Shown piece by piece: positions 12,468 through 23,979 of a stretch of 64,000 nucleotides of DNA. Where the stretch lies: contig NC_135259.1 in the NCBI RefSeq assembly GCF_964204865.1, positions 15,882,974-15,946,973 of the forward strand, read 5' to 3'. How positions within the stretch are numbered: position 1 is the stretch's first letter; each line of letters starts with the position of its first letter. Origin of the DNA: Styela clava (Eukaryota; Chordata; Ascidiacea; Stolidobranchia; Styelidae). The position numbers and the translations under genes were made by a program. The notes under the pieces were generated by a model that was given only the letters and a program-made list of their open reading frames with translations, searched no databases and was not told the DNA's origin.

Positions 12468-13588
12468 TTTTAATTTTGTTGATATAGATAGTTACTAGTT
12501 AGATAATTATAAAAAATATCTAAATGATAGAAATAGTAATAAAATACATCTGATTATGACAAAAAATAAGTAGTGCGTAAAATAAAATATTTTACAATAT
12601 GCTGAAAACAGGTATAAAAATTGAAAAATCAACATATCCTAAAAAACTGCTTTAATAGTGTTCAAGTCATGGTGAATAAAATTGTCGATAGTAACATTAA
12701 TCAAAGCAAAACCTGAGAACGTATTCAATTGAATAACAATAGATGATACTGCACTTTTATGATTGAAGCTTCCTATGAATAAAGGCAATAAGAAAAACAA
12801 AATTTGCTTAATAGAAAAGGAGGCATTGAAAAAATACTTGAAATTTTAAATGAGATCAAGTTAATTAGAATGATTGCTGTATCAAAAAAAAAAGACAACC
12901 ACAAATTTGAACATAATTACTGCATGTATAATTACTATTCTATCTACATGCAACAGTAGTACTTTCATATTTCAAAATAATGCAAACATTTATTTGGAGG
13001 TATTCACACAGTATAATTACGATATTACGACTCAATCAATATCACATGCGCATTACCAATAATGGTGGGCGGTGGCACATATCCAAATATATAAAAAATA
13101 ATAGTAAAAATGCACAGAATACAATTTTTATGAGCTTGGAAACATTTGATTGTTGGGCTGAGAATAATCAGAGGTTCCCGAACTTTTTGAACTTAATGAG
13201 TACCGGTATTTAGTGTCCATAATACGAATTTTGACGTGTTGAAAAAAAATTATTCGTCGTTATTAAAGCAATGCATGATGTTGCTTTTGAGCACATAGAT
13301 CATAATGTAGCTTAACGTATATGAGTAATTGTACCTCTTTTTCAAAATTAATTTCAACAGATATAAGTTATAAATGCCAGAAGATAAAATTTTTTGATGA
13401 ATCGATTTATCATTTGTAATTTGTGAACAGTTTGGAAATCACTGACTCACGATCTCACTTCAAAGACCAACCGTTTGATCTCCGATCTGATAAAATTCTA
13501 CAATATATTCAAAGGCACGATTGTTTACATATAAGTTAAATCGATGATTAGATTCTCATGGGCAAACTAGCAAAATGACTCCCAGAAA

Positions 13589-15930
13589 CTACGCTTTCTT
13601 TTGCTTCTTGCTAGAATTCAATACTAAAACAAAACTTAAAAGTCCGATGAAGGTTGCAGTTGTTGCAGCAAGACTATAAAAAGGTTGCTTCAGTAGATAG
13701 AGAGCGTACAATGCAACAGAATTAATCAACATCAGAACAATCGCAGAAAGAGCCATCAATTGTCCAGTCAAGAACATAAAGCCTGGTGAAAATAGTAAGA
13801 AACATTAGAATGAACATAGCAATCGAAGCAAAATAAATATTTAACTATCTATCAAAGAAATGAAGATCAATATTTGTACTACTGCTATTAATTCTTCATT
13901 ACACAGACTCGAATTCTGTGGTATGGTCATTCAGAAGAAGATATATATATGATAGTTGAACCAATTCATCCATGCATTTGGAATGTTAAACTGGTCAGCA
14001 ATCTCAGTACATGACATTGATTTATATTAAGTTAACAGACTGGACCAGTGGTTCTCAACAACCTTTGCTCTCCCTACATAACTACACTATAAAAAATTCG
14101 CAAACACAGACGCTTCCACTTTTATTACCACTCAGTACAGTAGCAATAACATCATCAATATTCATTGCTACTACAATCAAAGTTTAACTACAGTGACACA
14201 AATAAACTAAATTAATCAATAACTCTCGCAATTTTCAAAAGGTTTGTGGCCCACCTGGGAATGTTTCTGTGGTCCAGAAGTGGGCCATGGCCCACTGGTT
14301 AGTAACCAGTGTCCTCTGTTGCAAGCTATGCATGTAAAGCTCACTTTAAATCTTTCTGTACAACCTCTGGGGCCTATTGACCCGTGAAAATAGATAACTG
14401 CACTGGACTGTTTACCATAGTGAGCTTCGTCATCTCAGGATTTTTACTTCAATTCTCCTCTTCAGAACATATTAAACAGCTAAGCTTCAATTTTGACAAT
14501 TTAATTACCGACATACTTTATTAAGAAATAGGTGCCAAGAAAATTAAAAAGTCATGTAAATAACCTACTCAGTGATATATCTGCTAGTAAATTTGCTATA
14601 CTTCATGAACTTCACAAAACAACTAGCTTTGCTACATAAGAGTTCCTAGTTCCTGCCCTAAATTCTATAATCAGGTGTGAACAAATTTAAGAAAAATAGG
14701 TGACGCAAACAATTACAAAGCTGTCAATTTTTGAGCAAGTATCCAATTACATGGTAAGATATCAAGTTACATAATACGTCTATGAATTCAATTTCCATTC
14801 TCAAACCTAAAAGAAAGTTATATCACGGTACTCCTGTAGTGTGTGTACCAGATCAGGGTTAGGCCATAATTTTATTCCGATTTTCCATATTTTAGTTCTA
14901 TTACAAGTTCAGGGACTGTCTGTGTTAGCCAAGTGAATATGCACCCTGCCCATAGGCTTCCGTCCCTTTACTCAACTTGATGTAAAGTAGGAGAACAAAA
15001 TTAGTTACCTCCATTTGGTACACACACTTCTGGAGCGCCCTATAACACAATCTAATTAGCATAGAATACACTTATTAAGTAATAGTTCAGGCAATCACTA
15101 ATAGAAATCCGGAGTGAGATTGTAAAACTAACCGATCGAGGTACGCTGAAATTTTGCACATATTCAATAACACTGTTTATATGGAAGCAATTAGGATGAT
15201 AACGTACCACAGAGCATTTCCGTATATCCTACCACTTCCTGGAATTGCATTGGATTCAGGGAATTACTAATTGACAAAACTTCATGTGCTGCAGCAAAGG
15301 CATCAAACTGATAAAAAAATTTGAAAAATTTATTACCTAAGTGACCGAAGTATTTTGCAAGTTGCAACTAAGCCTTTTTGAACCTTTGTACTTTGCACTT
15401 ATTGCATATGAATTCATTGATACAAAGGAAAAGAGAAGGGCAGTAGTTAGGCATTACTTACAGTATATCCCGATCAATTACACATTCACACAACATACTT
15501 TTTCATTGAGAATCACCAAGTACAGAAGTGTACCATTTTGAGTAGCTTTTATTTTTTATCACTTTATTCAACAACTAAGTGGATTAATTTTAATTCTAGT
15601 GAATGAACCACAAAAACCAGAAAAAACTACTGATAACCAACGCATCACAAATGTGTGAATTATGAGAACTATTTTTTTTTCAATATATATACTTTAGCAG
15701 TGCGGAGAGTTTCACTAAAAGTGTATTAGGGCATGGCTAAAGTTTCCCGCTTCCCAGTCCGGAGTAAATTGATGCAACAACTTAGTTCATGACAAGTATA
15801 ATACACTTACCACATGGCCAAATATCTCTGGTGCAAATAATTTTCCTAGTAGTTGAGTTTTTACTCCGCCGCCAAGAAGGTACATCAATCCAAAGAAAAA
15901 TCTCATACAATTGATTGCAAACTTGCCCAT
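13589..15930 (-). CDS. TMEM35/DoxX-like small membrane protein, paralogue 3
   Basis: Three exons: 15811-15930, 15208-15307 and 13589-13782, with phases 0 and 1, giving 137 residues. The first helix includes MRFFFGLMYLLGGG, the second GYTEMLCG followed by FMFLTGQL. Two further helices lead to a lysine-rich end (SSKKQKKA). A lysine-rich C-terminal tail could act as an ER-retrieval signal, but that is inference. Intron 2 is enlarged to about 1.4 kb by two MITEs (14046-14311 and 14827-15040). Exons 1 and 2 match paralogue 4 most closely, so these two may be the youngest pair. Confidence 0.75.
14046..14311. mobile_element. hAT-like MITE (CAGTGGTTCTCAAC ends)
   Basis: The left end is CAGTGGTTCTCAAC. 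The right end is the imperfect inverted form, ending GGTTAGTAACCAGTG. CAGTGGTTC-type ends are common in animal hAT elements. No clear 8-bp target duplication remains. It lies in intron 2 of TMEM35-like paralogue 3. Confidence 0.6.
14827..15040 (+). mobile_element. GGTACTC/GAGCGCC MITE, copy 1
   Basis: A 214-bp element with inverted ends: GGTACTCCTGTAGTGTGTGT at the left and the inverted TGTGTGTACCA arm ending GGAGCGCCC at the right. Flanking 8-mers TATATCAC and TATAACAC match at 7 of 8. Four further clear copies occur in this window (26351, 35638, 49720 and 62701) and a related palindrome lies at 18543. Confidence 0.8.
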
Positions 15931-17730
15931 TTTTACAGATGCACAAGGTAGACAAATAAATGCTTATAATACTATTGGGAAAATTGCATACTCTGCACTA
16001 TGTAATATCTGAATAATATGGTGAATGTATAAAAATTTATATGAAAAAACTGCAGTGGGAAAAATGTAATATCATGGTGGCGAGAATTGTATATACAACA
16101 TTTGAAAGTACAGAAATCTATAATATTCAAATCAAAGCTGTGTTATCACATATTAGAGTTGTTTTTATTGATATTAGAGCTGGATTCGTATTTTTAATTC
16201 CTTACAGTCAGAGTTGAAATTTTCACAGGCTCTTATTAATAGTGAAAATGGACGTCAAACTTATATGACAGAAAGTTAAAAGGCATTATGTGGACCATAC
16301 ATTCTTAATAACAGATAATTGAAAAGGGATTGCATTGAACTAGTTTTGTTCTATCTGAATTCAGAGCCAAAATTCCCTTCAACCTGGAGTTGGGAGACTA
16401 AATCAGATTTGTTCAACCCAAAGCCATTAGTCTATGTCGTGTTTTTTAAAGGTCAAAGGTTGTTTTACCCGAACTCCACAGCCATGCTTGAAAATCAATC
16501 AATATCCAGTCACATAAAAACACTTTGAAGATATTTTAGAATTTGTAGCACCAGAATGAAACTGCTTTCTATAACTAGCAGTCAAAAGAATGACAGATTG
16601 GAATATCCTTAATTGCAGATTTCATACTTTCGTACAGAAATTTACTTACAAAATAACGAATCAAGGACACATAATTAGCCATGCTTGGATGATAATAATA
16701 ATAATAAAAATTGAAGACAAAAAATCAAAATGCTAGAAAAAGTATTCACAAAATATTCAGTGTTTTGGATATAGCTAACACAAATAGTGATTCTGTAAGA
16801 TTGTCAATATAACGCAAAACAATTTTGCTCATACATGAAGTATGTTGCTACAAACTAAAATAGCGAGAAAAAACAGTGTAAAGTAAGATAGAAGAAATGT
16901 GTGTTGATTCAAATAGGTTGAAGAAATTTCATGGATTAAGCAAAACATGGACTGCTATAACGGTCAGAATATACTTGGACATGAAATGGACCTACAAATG
17001 ATTGGCCAAACTGTTTCCATTACTCTTTTCAGATTTTCAGTATTTCAATTGAAATAAGTCACTAGATCTAGAAAAGACTAGAATATGAGCATTTTTATTC
17101 CTTTTTAACTTTTTTTGGTCCTATAAACCAGGCAGTTCATCCATAAATACCTAATTTGCAAGTGCAAGATTTTCTCAAGCTAAGCCTCATAATCAGTCAT
17201 TTGGTCTCCATGTTTATATAATTGATTTAAGTATTGCACACTTGTCTATACTTGATCTGCCAAGCGAGGCGACGTGTTTCTAAAGTCAGTGCACAGCACA
17301 ATATATTCAAATGACATGATGTACATTGACTTCTTCTTATTTTAAAGTTGGATAAAAATTGCACTATTGGAAGGAAAATAAGGCAACATAGCTTACAAGA
17401 GGTCATGGGACTCATGGCTGGCAAGAAAATTGTACTAATGGATTGAACATTTCAAAAATGCAAAATATTGGATAAAAAATATAAGAAAATGTAAAAAAAT
17501 ATTTCGACAATCAAATACTTCATGATTACTTAATTAACCAGGTTTGAAGAAACTGGAACACTTATTAAGTGTTAATTAGTCTATAAGTCACTGCATTACA
17601 CTTTCTTTTATTTGGTATAAGTAATAAGACTCAATTTAAAAAAGCATGATTTGGAGAGAAGAAAGAGGAGCTTCATTTCCAAACCAGCATAAAAATCACT
17701 AAAAAGTAATATATATATGTATTCTAACCC

Positions 17731-19045
17731 TCAGCCTTCATACCAATAGGGTTCCTGCCTCACAAACATAGCAAGGATAAAAGCTCCGAATGATAAAGTA
17801 AGATTGTGCCAATAAAATTGATCCAACAAATTGAGAAGATAACAGTGACAAAGTAACACCAGTGATAGAACCATGCCAGCCAAAGGAATCAATTGTCTCG
17901 ATATCAACATGAAACCTGAAAATTTTGCTTGAATTAATAATAAGTTCCATGAAAACCTGGAAAGCCTAGAGCCCAGGTTGTCTCATTGCCCAATCATACA
18001 GGTAATAATAATGGTGGTTATTTTCTTTTTGGCGGCCGTGATGCCCTAATGATTTAAGTGTTGGACTTACTAGCTATGTTGGTAATTGGTATCACAGGTT
18101 GGAAACCTCATCAATAATTATTTAATTATTAAGAGAAAATTCAAATAACAAGTGAATATACTAATTTGTGAAGATTTGTTTGTTAACAATGACCCAACTA
18201 TGAAATATATTCGCTATTCTAAATATCAAACTATATTACTGAAACACATTTGAAAATTGAAATATCTAAAGAACCTAATATTATTTTCATTTTTCTTACC
18301 ACAAAGCATTTCCAATGTCGCAAATATTCCTTGCATTCGCATTGGACTTATAATTTCATATAGTGGGAGAACATCATGAGCAACAGAGAAATAAACAGTC
18401 TAAAAAACCAATGAGAATTAATTATGAGTGAAAGGCGAAAACATTTCATTTATAAAATGCGTAATTGATCTCTTGGAACAGTATTATTCTAACTGGAAAA
18501 TCGAAGCATCATGCATAAGTAAGAAGTTTGGGTACTAACTAATGTAGTATGTGAATCAAGATGGCGGACATCGGAATGTAGTATGCGTACCAGGTTAGGC
18601 TTAGGCCATAATTTCAGGTACAAATACTACGGAAGTCGCTTGGCTGGTCCCTGAACTCGAATAGAACTAAAATATTGAAAATTGAAATAAACTTATGGCC
18701 TAACTTTAACCTGGTGCACATACTACGTTCCGGTGTCCGCCATCTTGGTGTACATACTACAGGAGCGCTGACATGGGTGTCATTTGCTTATCGTTAATAA
18801 TAAAACGTAAAGAATGCAATTATTTTCACAACAATCAAGAAAAACATTTTTCAAAGAATACAATTGAATGAATATTTCACCTATTTTACAAAGTAATCGT
18901 ATATTACCATTTCATGGTACAAATCTGGTGCAAATGCCCTTCCAAATGATTTTGTTTTAACTGCACCCGTGAGCAAGTGAAGTAATCCTAAAATGAAGCT
19001 GGAATGTCCAATGGCAATTCTGTTGACTTTCTTCCAAGTTAGCAT
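17731..19045 (-). CDS. TMEM35/DoxX-like small membrane protein, paralogue 4
   Basis: Three exons: 18908-19045, 18300-18399 and 17731-17915, with phases 0 and 1, giving 140 residues. The amino terminus is longer than in its sisters (LTWKKVNRIAIG). The second helix carries the LEMLCG motif. The third exon encodes two helices and ends EPYWYEG instead of a lysine-rich tail, so any tail-based sorting would differ in this copy. It shares the fragment GAVKTKSFGRAFAPDLYHEM with the GGGVKTQLLGKLFAPEIFGH segment of paralogue 3. A palindromic repeat sits in intron 1 and a tRNA-like SINE remnant in intron 2. Confidence 0.75.
18030..18120 (+). mobile_element. Possible tRNA-derived SINE remnant
   Basis: It has an A-box-like stretch (GTGATGCCCTAATGATTTAA) and a B-box-like GGTTGGAAACC about 50 bases later. 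No tail or target duplication was seen. Weak call. Confidence 0.3.
18543..18772. repeat. Long imperfect palindrome related to the GGTACTC MITE
   Basis: The arms at about 18543-18616 and 18693-18772 are inverted copies. They share CAAGATGGCGGACATCGGAA, GTACCAGGTTAGG and GGCCATAA. The outer TGTAGTATGTG / CACATACTACA ends resemble the ends of the GGTACTC MITE family, so this may be a snapback or sister family. It lies in intron 1 of TMEM35-like paralogue 4. Confidence 0.7.
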
Positions 19046-19876
19046 TGCTGCTAGTTTGTTTATTAGATATTAAGTAACTGTCAGTTGAATATTAGATTTG
19101 AAATATTAAATTTAGGATTCAAAAATGAGTAAATATTTTATATTCTAATTGAATATAATTTTGTTAATAAAATCTGAAAATAACTATAAATACACATTCA
19201 TGCTGGTCACTCCAACGAATAAAATTCAATTACATCAAAGTAAGTACAGTAATATACAAAAGTAATGTGTAAATAATAACAATTAAAAAATTCGAGTTAT
19301 GGAAAAAAAAATCTCCATATGTGTTAATTTGTCATATATTATAGCAATTTAGAATACTTTAAAAAGTTTTGGCCTTTTATATGACAGGCGTAATTGGATA
19401 AGGTTTAAAGCATGCTACATAACCTGTACCTTGCAATTTTATTTTCAAAATATTATTTCACTGTAATTTATTTTTTAATGATTTACTGCAGAATATAAAA
19501 ATTTGAAATAAAGAAATTTGACTATGCATTTTCAAATGTAGTATATGTTTGCATATAAACGACATTAAAAAAAATTCTGCTAATGCACACATAAGCAAGA
19601 AACTAGACATGCTAACTTATAAGGTATACCAATAAAAAGATGTTAGTGTCCTATTTGACAGGACAGTTTATCAATGTTGAATAAAGTTCCCAAAACACTC
19701 AGTCGAGTGGAGCTAATCACGAAGTTGAGTCTCAGTGGCATTCAGTTGATGAGGCATTTAAATTTTTGATAAATGATAAATAAAATGCAATTTGAGCCGA
19801 AAGAATGAATCAAACCTGGTACGTAAACGTATATTAGAAAATATATATTATTTTGAACTGATAAAAACTTTTTTGT

Positions 19877-20941
19877 TCAATATTCACTATCCCATTTATT
19901 TTTACCATCCTTCCACATTAAATTGATAAAATATTCGAGTGGTTCAGATTCATGCATTTCATGTTCAGAAGTTTGTTCTGATACACATGCATCATATCCA
20001 CATATTACTCTTAAATATACAAAACGGGCTAACACAGCGTAAAAAAGAAACTTTTTTTCATCATATGTGAGACTAAAATTTTTTTCAAAACCAGATAATG
20101 TAGTTTTAGCAGCATCATATGGATTTATATTAGGCGATGTCACAGTCGCATACATTGCACTCGCAATAGGAATTGCAGCTTCATATACATAATAACTAAT
20201 ACCCATGTCCGAAAAATCGATAATCCCTTTTACTAAATAGTTATCGACATCATTTTGCAGTTTTTTAAAAATGAAATTTTCAAGACACATATCGTTATGT
20301 ATAACCCCTTTTCTTATTTGGGAAAATTCATTTTTAATACTTGAATCCTTTAATTTTTGCATAACAATAGAACAAATGTTACGTACATTTTCATCATTTA
20401 CAATATTTAACCTCACATCTTCAATATGCATATTTTGTACAAGATAGTAATCATTCACACGTTTTAAAGCTGAAGGCGGGTCTTTTATTTTAAACAATTC
20501 AGCAGTCAGTTTTCCAGCACACAAACCTATTTCATGGCAAAAAGATAGAAATGATTCAGATTTAAATTTAAGGTTTTTGTATTCTAAACCAGTGACATAA
20601 GACATTAAAATTACTTTTCGAACTCCATTAGAGGTATCAATCTGACCAACATAACCCCCAGTTGTACAAGTAACTGGTTTAGGAATCTCAAATTGCAATT
20701 GAGGAATTTGTCTCAATACGTCCATGATAGCTTCAGTGAGTCTTTCTCTCTTTGAGTCATTGACATTAACTATCTTCAAGACATATTTGTCTCTATGTTC
20801 CGAATTGTGACTTAAATCAACGCATTCCAAGATATAGTTAAGGTCATCATATCCACTAATTAGTTCAACTGATAAAGCTTTATAATTATAAAAATCCAGT
20901 AATATTTTTGAGATATTTATATCAGTATTCTGCATATTCAA
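19877..20941 (-). CDS. HYKK: Hydroxylysine kinase homologue (APH-fold)
   Basis: A 354-residue uninterrupted reading frame. It matches the aminoglycoside-phosphotransferase-like kinase HYKK (AGPHD1), which phosphorylates 5-hydroxy-L-lysine with GTP in lysine breakdown. Visible landmarks are the glycine-loop equivalent YDDLNY (31-36, YDDQNF in the human enzyme) and YVLKI (53-57) with the nucleotide-binding lysine. The catalytic loop is HNDMCLEN (215-222), with Asp217 and Asn222 in the positions of the usual HGDLNDHN. The metal-binding segment is DFSD (242-245), followed by YYVYEAA as in the family. Length is close to the usual ~370 residues. The absence of introns is notable beside intron-rich neighbours and could mean a retrocopy, but the frame is intact. 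It is divergent with mago (start-to-start about 1.1 kb). Confidence 0.88.
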   Translation of the reverse strand: MNMQNTDINISKILLDFYNYKALSVELISGYDDLNYILECVDLSHNSEHRDKYVLKIVNVNDSKRERLTEAIMDVLRQIPQLQFEIPKPVTCTTGGYVGQIDTSNGVRKVILMSYVTGLEYKNLKFKSESFLSFCHEIGLCAGKLTAELFKIKDPPSALKRVNDYYLVQNMHIEDVRLNIVNDENVRNICSIVMQKLKDSSIKNEFSQIRKGVIHNDMCLENFIFKKLQNDVDNYLVKGIIDFSDMGISYYVYEAAIPIASAMYATVTSPNINPYDAAKTTLSGFEKNFSLTYDEKKFLFYAVLARFVYLRVICGYDACVSEQTSEHEMHESEPLEYFINLMWKDGKNKWDSEY

Positions 20942-22027
20942 CCTAATTTAACTAGAATCAATGATATAAAAAACAAGATGGTAATGTACAAGTATAATAT
21001 TCATGAAATTGGTTCAAGTACTAGACTACAATAGCGGTCACTGCTTAAATAATGTCCAAAAAAATAGGATTTTTCATGTTTTTTTTTAAATAAAAAGAAA
21101 GACTATATGGTGCAGAATGAAATTTTTGGCAGACGTGTTTAGTTGAAATCAAACCTACTCAATTTTCAACAAGCAATTTGTATTGCAATTATATTTAATC
21201 AGTCTGATGGAATTTGTATGTATTAAATAGTAACTGACAGACTGACCAAAACAACCAGCACAAAGACATTAGGCATCGATAAGATTTTCAGAATGATGTA
21301 AAGAATGTTACAGGATGTCGTTTGACCCAAATTTGCTGAGCTCTATATCACTATACAAGTGTGCAATCTATAACATTTATAATTTTAACATTCAATGTAA
21401 TAATGAAATGAATATTTGGTTGAGTAATTATTAGGCTTCTATGATTATTAGGCAAAAGATCTATCTCAAAAGATAAAACGACCTGGGACATGTTCCTAGA
21501 ATTGAATATATAAGGTCAAATAACTACTGAAATATTGGTATCTTAAAATCAGTGAAACGTAGTATACCCAATGCTAACATGCGCCGAACACCACGCACAA
21601 TTCCGACTAACCGCACAAAATTTAACAATCAGCAAAGTCAAATCAAGAAAGTGTCGCTATACTATACTGCTGTACTGTAATAGGAAACTAAAAACCATTC
21701 CGCGTTCAAGCGTTTAACTCCGCGACATGTTAGAAATAATACCCTAACCAAAAACACTAAATATTTGTAAAACCTAAATAATGAGTAAAATACCAAATCC
21801 TGTCAGCATTTATTAACCAAGAAATCGCCACGAAAACCCATGACGGCAACAAAATATTTTTCAACTCGCGAGCGCCAACTAATGGATTTATTTTTGAACT
21901 CATTATTTCAACGCTTCATTGAATACGATTAGTGCGACACCGCGTGTATTTTGAATTGCAGTGCTTCGCCATTTCGCATTTCAGCTTGTTGGAGCGTTTT
22001 TGTAAATTAGATAGCCTAGAGTCGAAA
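20942..22027. promoter_or_regulatory. Divergent intergenic region between HYKK and mago
   Basis: About 1.1 kb separates the start codons of the minus-strand HYKK and plus-strand mago genes, so it must contain both promoters and 5' untranslated sequence. I see no clear TATA box or other named element. The stretch from 21570 to 22027 is somewhat richer in CG dinucleotides than its surroundings, as expected near a housekeeping promoter. Confidence 0.4.
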
Positions 22028-23148
22028 ATGTCGAACGAATTTTATTTACGATATTACGTTGGGCATAAAGGAAAATTTGGACACGAATTTCTCGAATTTG
22101 AATTTCGTCCCGACGGTAAGAATGTTTTTTTTCTTATATCTGCCTTGTCTTTGTTGTTCACAATTATCAATAAACTCTGAAACTTGACAACTGAAAAAAA
22201 AATGTTGCAACACTGCCTTTTCTTTACTACCGTACAGTACTAGACTAATAGGAAAGGGTAATTTGACTTTTCAATAAGGTACCGGTAACTGAGATATGTC
22301 TTACACTTTACCCTGAATTTCATCACTAGCTGAATTAATCTTGTCCAAATTTAAGGAACTATCACGATAGAAATTCAGAAAGTGTGATAATATACTGATA
22401 ATGCGAACGTTTCTTTGAATAAGTTTCGTGAAGTCTTTAGTCTCACTATTAGAGGTATGGTACAACAATGTACTGTTGAATAATTGCTTTTTCAATTCAA
22501 CTATTCAGGCAAATTACGCTATGCCAACAATTCAAACTACAAAAATGACACAATGATCAGAAAAGAAGCTTGTGTTCATAAAGCAGTCCTTGAAGAATTA
22601 AAAAGAATCATAGAAGATTCTGAGGTTATGAAGGAAGATGACACAATGTGGCCAAACCCAGACAGAGTCGGACGTCAGGTATTGCGTCGAAAATCTTTCA
22701 AATTCATACATTTGCAATTTTAAGAAATACAAATTGGGATGCTTCCTCAATTAATTATTGGCATTCTTTTTTGTGTTGGTAATGATGACTAATCGGCAAT
22801 ACATTGGGAAGATTAAACCAAAGTGATTATTTGGCTGTTGAAAGAGTATTATCTGAGAAACTTCAAAAATAGTTGCAAAAGAAGGAGGTTCAGGCCAGGA
22901 AAGCATAGGCTACATGGGATAATTGAGTTCAAATGTTGTCGCTAAAATTTTTAAATTTTTTTCAGGAGCTGGAAATTGTATTGGGTGAAGATCATATTTC
23001 ATTTACAACATCCAAAATAGGATCTCTGATTGACGTCAATGATTGTAAAGATTCTGATGGTCTTCGTACTTTTTATTATCTCGTCCAGGATTTAAAATGT
23101 CTTGTGTTTTCACTCATCGGACTGCACTTCAAAATTAAGCCAATCTAA
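22028..23148 (+). CDS. MAGOH: Mago nashi (exon junction complex core protein)
   Basis: Three exons, 22028-22115, 22509-22678 and 22966-23148, join in frame to 146 residues, exactly the usual length of MAGOH. The sequence is close to identical with the animal protein. It starts [20 protein letters not shown], continues through [13 protein letters not shown] and [15 protein letters not shown], and ends [19 protein letters not shown]. Mago binds Y14 (RBM8A) to form the heterodimer that locks eIF4A3 onto spliced mRNA in the nucleus, with roles in mRNA localisation and nonsense-mediated decay. The start is fixed by the conserved amino terminus. A possible poly(A) signal, AATAAA, occurs near 23475. 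Nothing unusual in the coding sequence. Confidence 0.98.
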
Positions 23149-23979
23149 ATAATAGAAAGTGCTGCCTGATATGGATGAAGACCTTGGCTGGAGCAGATGT
23201 GGCAAAATTTGTCGTGGAACAATGTGGGTTTGAATTCCCACCAAATACTTTGTACTGTAGTTTCTTACTTCAGAAACGCTTTTTTATCCATTTTAAAAAA
23301 AATTCTGGTTGATATCAATTATTATATCAGCTTATGCATAAAGTCTGATCAAATGAATAATGGGACCAGTTTGATGTGTCTCATACTTCGCACAGACTAT
23401 TGTCAATACCAACGACTTTTTGTTTGGAAGGTTTACACTTTCCCACTGCTTTTTTCATTAAAATGGTTGTTGAAATAAATTTTTAGATCACAAGGTTTAG
23501 CAAAAGAGTATCTATTTCAAAATCTTCCAACAAGTCTAGGAAGCTCCCGTTTAATGGATGATTGTCAGCTTTGTCACCCTAAAGATTTCATCGGTTTGGC
23601 TGGTCAGTCAGATTGTTCCTACAAAGCAGCTTATGTCACATTTTTTCAGAAATGGACTAGATTAGTTTTGAATGGAGATAGTGCCTCGTGTTCAATTTGG
23701 CTACTGCAACTAGACTTATCTTAAAATTCGATATCCTCAAAAGCAATTTGGTTCTACCGCTCTGATATATCGCTAGCATGCTTCGTTATAAGTCTGAAAA
23801 AAGTTCGTTTTGGCTCAAGTTACCAGTTGATCTCTCCAATTTCAAAGTCTGAAATTGTGACACCATTTCAAAATCTTCACTCATCGCAGGTTGAACATTA
23901 CTCTGGCTCAGGCACTCAAGTCTCACACTGAGAAGCTGGTTTCAAAATTGCTTTGCAAATGACAATTTCACCCTCAAAT
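23149..23979. other. Intergenic, nothing recognised
   Basis: Downstream of mago. It contains the likely poly(A) signal near 23475 and no supportable gene. The open stretch at 23197-23478 has no domain. Confidence 0.5.

Noticed and set aside
16640..16684. Short minus-strand exon-like stretch (MANYVSLIRYF then a splice donor) between TMEM35-like paralogues 3 and 4
   Set aside because: It resembles the start of exon 1 of the cluster, but there is no helix remainder and no exon 2 or 3 to join. It may be a relic of a fifth copy, and the match is too short to call.
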